Position numbers and translations under genes: made by a program. Source: Chrysoporthe austroafricana (lineage: Eukaryota; Ascomycota; Sordariomycetes; Diaporthales; Cryphonectriaceae). From it: a DNA stretch of 64,000 nucleotides. The DNA is taken from positions 124,001 to 188,000 of the forward strand of contig JYIP02000008.1 of assembly GCA_001051155.2 (NCBI GenBank), in the 5' to 3' direction. The notes under the pieces are model-generated. The model saw only the letters and a list, made by a program, of their open reading frames with translations, was not told the DNA's origin and searched no databases. Shown here piece by piece: positions 57,485 to 64,000 of the stretch. The stretch's first letter is position 1. Each line of letters starts with the position of its first letter.

Positions 57485-57673
57485 TTAGAACGAAAACGAG
57501 AAAGGAAAGGAGAGAGAAAGAAAGAGAGAGAGCAAGAGGAAAGAGGAGCAAAAAGAGGAGGGGAAAGAAGAAAGAGGGAGAAAAAACAAGAAAAAGAAAG
57601 AAAGAGAAAGAGAAAAGAAAAAGACAGAGAGAGAGGAGCTCCCCCCTCCCCCCTCAAAAAAAAAAAAAAGAAA
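57485..57673. repeat. Purine (GAAA/GAGA) tract ending in poly(A)
   Basis: About 150 bases of almost pure purine, a short C run, then 14 A. Polypurine strands of this length can form triplex DNA; here it directly precedes a 5'-truncated gene relic. Confidence 0.85.
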
Positions 57674-57735
57674 TCCATGCACGTTTTTGAGAAGTAAACA
57701 AGTAATAAACCGCCTCAACCACAGCAAAAAGAAGA

Positions 57736-58097
57736 ATGAGCCAAAGACCTATTGCCGTGACTGCGATCCAGCCCGCTTACTTCCCAATTTCATTTACAAA
57801 TCACAGGCATCACCGACCTGCGCGAGCCCGCGCACCAGCATCAGGTCCAGTACCAGATCGAGCCCCGGCAGGACGTCGTCCCCATGGTGGTGGACGGCGA
57901 GGCCGGGGAGCCCCATCTGATGACGGCCGACGAGGTCAATGGCGCCATGAGGAACGGAGAGGTCAAGTTGGCTTGCAATATGGCATTCTTGGCCTTCCTC
58001 ATCCATCCGCCGTGACTACATCACCGCCGAGAATAAGCCGGACCTGGCGAAGATATGTTCTCGTCTATATCGTGATCACAACCTTTTCATAGCTTGA
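57736..58097 (+). pseudogene. C-terminal relic of a Nudix-type hydrolase
   Basis: From a splice-like acceptor (aaatcacag, 57806) the frame reads GITDLREPAHQHQVQYQIEP, RQDVVPMVVDGEAGEPHLMT, ADEVNGAMRNGEVKLACNM and AFLAFLIH, then hits TGA at 58013. Shifting by one base after 58006 restores RRDYITAENKPDLAKICSRL to a TGA at 58095-58097. The pattern (EV...GEVK...M...FL...GY...ENEPD) matches the C-terminal end of fungal Nudix proteins as I know them. The Nudix box itself is absent. A short open stretch before the acceptor (ATG 57736, MSQRPIAV) is of doubtful origin. Truncated, with at least one frameshift. Confidence 0.5.
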
Positions 58098-61000
58098 GGG
58101 ACTTACGGCACCAAGATTTTCCTCGTTGCGCATGGTTAACTCCTTCCCGCCTGTTCTCAACCCTCCACGATTACGAAGGCCTCCTCCTGCGCTCTTATAG
58201 AGGTAGGGAAAGCTTCACTAGGTAGAGCGGGACCGTGATTGTAGTTTGATGAGTCTTGCGCGTGTCTAGTTATAGATAGTTTGCGTTGTCACTACCTAGG
58301 TAGCTCTTTGAATGCAGCCAGAAGCTACCACGATGCCTGTCCGATTCACATATGGGGATGATATATCTTGTCTTCGCGCCACCGCCCCTCTTATTAGTTG
58401 CAGATATCAGACACGATTTGACTCCGTACAACTTGATCTTGTCGTCGAATTTAGATTCATGTTAGGAGGTGCAAAAGTGCTCTGGGTGTAGCCTGTGAGT
58501 ATTCTTCGCCTCGTCTCTGGATATAAGTCTGCTACGAACTAAAAGCATTCATAGGAAATAAATAGCAAAGACGATACCGACGATGCAACCAATCTGATAG
58601 GTTATTAACAAGTAGGAGAATTACATTATAAAGGCAACTATAGAACGCAAGGGCAAACTTTAAAGAGAAGTGATCTGGGTGCTGGAAAGGAGTAGAAGCA
58701 GGGAGTATGAGGACTAATCGGAGACCGCATCGCAGACCAACTTTTCCAATGAGAAAGCTCGTAATCCCTGGACGACGACGAACTCTCGAGCCCTCGAACA
58801 AGGGGCTGGGAGCATGCCAAGCTGTCGGTACTCAGATCATCTATCACGCCCCTCCCACCTTTCGGAGGGGAGAACACGAGTGGAACAAGGCCCCCATCAC
58901 CGGACAGCCATAACCCATCTAGTCTGGACACGGCAATCCTAATTCCCCCGCAGAGGCAGGGAAGAATCAAGGACGGACGGATAGAAGGAAGGAAGGAAGG
59001 AAGGAAGGGGGAAGACGACGACGTCAATCCCCGCGATACATGAATCGCCCTATCGACCTCATGCCGTACCTCGTCCTCCAATGCTGGGGGGGGAGGCGTG
59101 CGCGCCAGCGACTCTGCCACGCCTCGCCGGGGGCTTTCCCCCCGAGGCCCGGTCGAAGAACGCGACACGTCTGTCCTGCACCTGACACGTGCCAACAGCC
59201 TCCCCGGCCCCCGCGCCGTGGGACACCGGCCCGGCGCCAGACGGGCGGAACGGTCCTCCGTCCGACGACCGTTTTCTTCCAGTCTCTCTCCCTCTCGCGC
59301 GTGCGCGACGGAACTCTATCCCAGGTCCCACGTGCTCCTCCTCCTCCTCCTCGCCGCTTATCATCACCAGATCCGTCCGGCCGGGGGTGGTTGGGGACAG
59401 GGCCATCGGCGACCGATCCCACCAGATCACCGATCCCACCGGGCCTCCCGGGCCCAGGCGGGCTCTGAGGCCATCGCGAGGCCATCGCGAACCAGCCCCT
59501 CCCAGGACCAAGGAATCACAACCTTGTTCCCTCTCCGTGAACTGGGAATGGGAGGGCACGAGCCTGCCCAGAATTTTACTATTTCCCATCCGTGCCATCC
59601 TCCGCTCCGCGTGGGACGTGGAGCCCGCCCGTCCCAGGTGCCGCCGGCCTGCCAAGGCCAGACAAACCTTATTCCATCTTGGCATGCGTAATCCATCCAC
59701 CCTCACCCCCCCGGATCGGGATATTTTGGGAATCCTCCCCTCGTGTTTTCTTGCTCGCCCTCTTTTCCCCCGGGCTGCCGGCATCAGGCGCCAGCTGACT
59801 CGGGATCCCGTGGGCAGCCGGGACCAAGGCGACGCAGGACGGAAGACGCCCCGTCCGGTATTGAAAGCAGGGCACCACCGGCGGATTTGGGTGGTGGGAA
59901 CGCGCCTTTGTTGGCCGGTGGTGCCCTGAGTCGTTGGGGCCGGGGCCTGGGGCGGAATGTAGAATGGGGGGGTGGGTCCGGCCCCCCCTTGGGACGTCAG
60001 GCCAAGGGCTTGTCCTGTCAGTCGGCCGGTAGTACATACGTAGTATCTCGAGGGCCGTGCATGCGGCGCCCGCATGTGGTTTGGATCTTGTGGCCGTTCG
60101 AGAAGGCAGATCTGTACGTCCATATATTGCTGGTGTGGGGTCCTGGGGGGGGGCGGTGGGGGTGTGACGTCGAGGTCGAAGCCTTTGAAAGGTATATGTT
60201 GATCGGACTGACACATGCACGCATGGTGGGCTCAGATCTCACCAACGAACGCGAAGATAATCTCGGATCCGCATGTGTGGGAGGGAGGTTCCTGTCTAGC
60301 ACTAAGCACCGTTGGTTGTACATCCCCCACCTGTTCGTTCATCTCACTGAACCATGTCGAGAGAGGAACAAGGAGGGAGCACTTGGGAGATCTGAGGTCG
60401 TCACTCGGGGGAGAGTCCTCAATAGTTTGCAAGCAGAAGAGAGCAGAGGGTTTTCAATTTTTCCTGGTGTGTTGGCGAGGGTATCGCTTTTCTGCATGTA
60501 CATAACTTTTCTTTACCCAACGCCCTCCAACATATAACAGCCATTTTTTCTCCGCCCATCATAGGAACAAAAGCATTGTGGGGACCACCCGGCCTGCACA
60601 AGAACACGAACGCTCAGCAAGCTGCGTAATCCCTTCATCACGCTCAGAAAACTCTTTTTTGGTAGACCGTACTCGTCGAACTCGTGGGGAGGAGGGAACA
60701 TGATAAGAAATAAAGCAATAAAGATAAAGCATCAAAACAAACACGAAGAAGCTTATTCCAACCGATTTTCAGTAGGTCAAGAGAATCCCAAAGTAATCTA
60801 TTCTGTTCAATCCTATTACGCCGCCGCCAGTGATGGGCCATGATTAGAAGTGTGGCAAGCGACTCGTGCGTTGCGCTAAAGCGTTTCCGGCCCTCATTTC
60901 CTTCGGGGCTGATCTTTTCAGGATTGCCGTGTCCGGAGGATGGAGCGTCTCCTCGTGTGGGCCGATCATAGTTTGAGCGTCGTTGCGAGCGGGCGGGAAC

Positions 61001-61340
61001 GAAAGTCGCAGGATAGCCAACCCGGATATTGGTTCGAGATCTATCCAAAGAAAAGGAAGATCGAAGGAAAGGGGGAAGGACCTGCATTCTATGTCTTTGG
61101 GTATAAAGGGGGTATATCGAGGAAGAACCCTTCAAAGTCTAGGTCGAAGCAACGCCGGCCCAGATGCTGAAATGCACTATTCTCCTCGTCGAGAACACGC
61201 TTGGCTAGAGCGGTGTTCGTTTCGGGATGCAAATTGGTTAGATCGGGAACCACGAGCCTCAAAGATCATGGTAAAGGAATATGGCCCAGCGTCGACAGAT
61301 CGTGTCGTGGTAGCGCCATCACCAGTTGTGATGACGGGCT
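58098..61340. other. 3.2 kb region without supported gene
   Basis: The first 900 bases are AT-leaning; 58,900-60,200 is GC-rich with long frames on both strands (the largest on the minus strand, 60216-59059) whose composition is biased and which carry no motifs. The part near 61,340 should be the 3' UTR of the C2H2 gene. Confidence 0.5.
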
Positions 61341-61816
61341 TCAGACACCAGTCCGCCCAGAAGGTGGCTCGATGCCAGGGTGACACTGCCGATAATGCCG
61401 CTGAAGGGTGTCAAGACGGTTGAACGCCCGTTCTTTCTTGCAGACATCACAGGGGAATGTAGAAGAGGAGAGGTGGTGGAACGTTTCCCGGTGGCGCCTC
61501 AAGTGACTGAAGCAGACGTTAGTAGAGTATCAGGCTGGACAACGGGCGCGGTGACTTACCCTGCCCTAGAGAAGTCTGCATTGCAGGGCTCACCAGTGTT
61601 AGGATCCACCAGGGTGCATTTGTGTCGCGGCGACGTGTCAGGTAGACGGCGAGGAGGGTTGGAGGTCGTGGTAGGCATCTGCTCCAGCTCCTCTATAGAG
61701 TGATCGTCCGGCTCTTCGGCAGACTCGTCGTCCGGCTCCTCGATGAACATGTCATGCAGCTCCTTGACAGGCACTTCAGACTCCTCTCCCAACTCCTCGC
61801 CCTGCTCCTCTTCCAT
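61341..61816 (-). CDS. Two-finger C2H2 protein, or 3' extension of the Sfp1-like gene
   Basis: Model complement(61341..61506,61560..61816), 140 residues from ATG at 61816. A very acidic leader (MEEEQGEELGEESEVP, then EEPDDESAEEPDD) leads to an atypical finger, CTLVDPNTGEPC...RRHRETFH, and a second, FPCDVCKKERAFNRLDTLQR with H-x4-H. The intron is canonical (GTAAGT, cttcag). This finger pair resembles a known fungal family of short C2H2 proteins. The frame is the same as that of the upstream Sfp1-like gene and stays open back to its TAG, only 30 bases before this ATG, leaving no room for a promoter. It may therefore be translated by readthrough or reinitiation, use a promoter inside the Sfp1-like gene, or be a former part of one gene. 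Confidence 0.65.
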
Positions 61817-61846
61817 ATTATTTTCCGGCTCGTGGTTCGCCCCATC

Positions 61847-64000
61847 CTATTGGGCTTCCTCCCCGATATTTGGAAGCCCTTGATTGAGAGAGGCGAAGTT
61901 TGCTAGGTTGAGGCCCAATGGATTATTACTGTTGAGGGCTGCCAAGGTGGCCATGGCGTTCTGCTGCCGGGCTACAACATCGGGATCGCAAGGTGGGGAG
62001 TGAGCTTTGTGCTGCGCGGGTGTTAGGTCAGCCTGTTCCGAGTACGAGCTCGACTATTGACAACTTACATATTTGAGGCCATTCAAGTTCTTGTAACGCT
62101 TCCCGCAAACGTCACACTTGAACGGCTTTTCCTTCTCCATGCCCAAAGTACCCGGATAGGGAGCGCTTGTCTCCGGGTTCACAATCGAAAACGTGCCGTC
62201 GCCATTTTCATGCAGCTGTTGCGTCGAGTGGCCGTGTGTCTTGTGGTACTTGAGACCGTTCTGGTTCTTGTAGGCCTTCTCGCACCCGATGACTGGACAC
62301 TTGAAAGGCTTGTGTTCTTCGTGGATGGTTAACGGAGACAGCTGTTGCAACAACGCCTGCAGGTCGGTCCCAGGAGGCAGCATGCTAGCATCAATGCCGA
62401 ACTGCGCAAACTGTTGCTGCATGCTCTGTTGTTCCGGGGTCAAGACGTTACTGTTGCCACCACCGGGACTGAATAATTGCTTGCCGGGGTCGGAGATCGT
62501 GCCAAAGTTGTTGTTCATATTGTTGCCATTTCCGTTCGCATAGCCAAGACCAAATTGAGACATGTTGAGCCCATTCATGCCACCGACGTTCATGTTCGCG
62601 TTGCTCATCCCTGACATGTCCTCCTCCATCATCTCACCTGTCGGTGTGGCTAGCCCTGACGAGTCTGGCTGGAACTGGCCGCGGTAGGGTTGGGTACCGA
62701 GGGTCGGCGTGTTGACCGAAGACACTGTCGGGTTGTTCTGGAAGCCGAACCCTCCCGCACCTGGCGTGGTGGGCGTGGAGGTGCGCAGCGCCTGCTGGTT
62801 AAAGCCACCCAGCCCAGTACTGTTCAGGTGCAGCTGCGGCCTCTGCTGCTGGCCGAACATCTGGCGAGTCGGTTGTATGGTGCGCTGGCTGTCGTCTACA
62901 TCCATCATCTCGTCCATCTCCATGTCGCCGACGGCGTCGAGCTCGTCGTTCATGGACAGCTGCGCCTGGCTCTGGTTGGGCGTGCCCGGCATCGACGTCT
63001 GCTGTCGCATCATGGACGAGATCCCACCCATGTTCATGCTCGTGCCGGCCATGCCACCAAACTGTCGGTTCTGCTGGCCCATCTGGCCTGACATCTGCAT
63101 CCCCATGCTGGGCATGCCGTTCTGATTTATGCCCGTGGACGTGACGTTGGGCAGCATGGAGCGGCTGTTGGATCGGGGGGTGCCCTGCATGGGGAAGAGG
63201 CCCTGTTTGCTCAGGTTGCTGATTTGCGGGCTGCTCATCTGCATGTTTGGGTTCGCGTGGTGGTGTTCCTCGTAGTGCTGCAAGAGATCGTGCAGGGTGG
63301 GCCATGTTCGGTCGCAGCACCTGAAGTCTCTCATGAACGTCTGCTCCAGCTTCGGGAGATAGGAAGTCGACTGTATCGACGGCGACTGGCCGTGGGTGAC
63401 AAACGGCGAAGTGCCAGCCAACACCCTGTTGTTGCGCGCAAGTCTGGTCAGCCCTGATTCTCGATATATTTTGGGGGGGGGGAACACGCGATGTAGAATC
63501 GACGTGTGGGTATAGGAACCGGTGCAGTGTCAAGTCCCTCGTAGGTTGAGACGGAAACAGTATCATGTATACGGGGACGGCCGGAGCCGGAGGACGGAGA
63601 GGGCCGAGAGGTGAAGGCAGAAGGAAAATGTCACGTACTCGTCGCGGATGAAGCTCCCGACGGAGATGCCACCCCAGCTCATGCCGCCCATGAGGCTGCC
63701 GCCCATCATGCTACCGGCAAGAGACTCGCGCCTGGGACGGCTGCCATGGTCGCGGTTCGGGTTCGTGATGTTCATGGAGATCGGCTTGGTGCCGACGAAG
63801 GAATCCTGCCGACTGCGGCCCATGGCCGAGTCGAACGGCCCGGTTGTCATGTTGGCGCTGGACTCTGCGGAATGGTCCCTGGGGGAGAGGGGTGTTGCGG
63901 GACTCGAAAAGACGTCGGCCGGGGACGGCACGTACACGAAACCCTCGAGGCCTTCGAGGTCGTCGAGGACGATATCGCCGTCGGCGTCGGCAACCTGGGC
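61847..64000 (-). CDS. SFP1: Sfp1-like C2H2 transcription factor, 5' partial
   Basis: Homologue of the regulator of ribosome biogenesis and cell size. Model complement(61847..62011,62069..63425,63639..>64000), 627 residues visible; the start lies beyond the window. Order: acidic and Ser-rich N-terminal part; [20 protein letters not shown]; then after the intron [15 protein letters not shown] and [20 protein letters not shown] (first Cys-rich finger-like motif, [11 protein letters not shown]); a long Gln/Met/Asn-rich middle; and the C-terminal finger pair [20 protein letters not shown] and [20 protein letters not shown]. The last exon ends in TAG at 61849-61847, after which the same frame stays open into the C2H2 block. 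Its target ribosomal genes include families such as eL20, present in this window, but no regulatory site was assigned. Confidence 0.88.

Noticed and set aside
59059..60216. 385-codon minus-strand frame
   Set aside because: GC-rich region with long frames on both strands, no motif, unusual Gly/Arg/Pro content, no splice-supported partner.

Overview
This is nuclear DNA of a filamentous ascomycete (Pezizomycotina, most likely a Sordariomycete; the class is inferred, not proven). The evidence is short introns of about 50-280 bases with GTAAGT/GTATGT/GTGAGT donors and CTAAC-like branch points, Zn2Cys6 regulators, HET-domain genes, a 2EXR gene, a DUF1772 gene, a DHA2-type MFS gene, an intron-containing tRNA-Asp and an Sfp1-type zinc-finger gene. 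Gene models below were spliced by hand from reading frame, splice signals and known family sequence.

Layout. 1-4.1 kb: a Zn2Cys6 regulator cut by the window edge, carrying one premature stop, followed on the same strand by an intact nitrilase; this looks like a regulator-enzyme pair. 4.4-10.3 kb: a relic zone with a poly(A)-tailed retroposed fragment, a frameshifted BAHD/trichothecene-3-O-acetyltransferase-like pseudogene, a small membrane-protein frame with a stop, and mostly empty DNA. 10.3-28.2 kb: an accessory block with three HET-type loci (a HET-like multipass membrane gene with one TGA, an intact two-exon HET gene, and a badly broken HET pseudogene), a Ser/Thr-rich single-pass membrane protein, two uncharacterised genes, and a 4.3 kb GC-rich desert.

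29.7-42.3 kb is denser and looks like core genome: a DUF7514-type protein, a DUF1772 membrane protein, a GNAT acetyltransferase, a large Zn2Cys6 regulator, ribosomal protein eL20, and a Csn12/TREX-2-type PCI protein divergent from eL20. 42.3-46 kb is empty apart from an LTR-like patch. 46-57 kb holds a BTB/POZ gene, a cytochrome P450, a small acidic ORF, a 2EXR gene, tRNA-Asp(GTC) with a 19-base intron, and a DHA2 MFS transporter. 57.4-61.3 kb holds a purine tract, a Nudix relic and empty GC-rich DNA. 61.3-64 kb holds a two-finger C2H2 frame directly downstream of, and in the same reading frame as, an Sfp1-like regulator that runs off the right edge.

There is no single pathway here. The main themes are (i) decay: several otherwise intact genes carry single nonsense changes, some of them CpA-to-TpA as in repeat-induced point mutation; (ii) clustering of HET-type loci; and (iii) the Sfp1/C2H2 same-frame arrangement separated by one TAG. 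Three single N positions (14852, 22352, 35237), each inside a homopolymer-rich stretch, look like assembly joins rather than biology.
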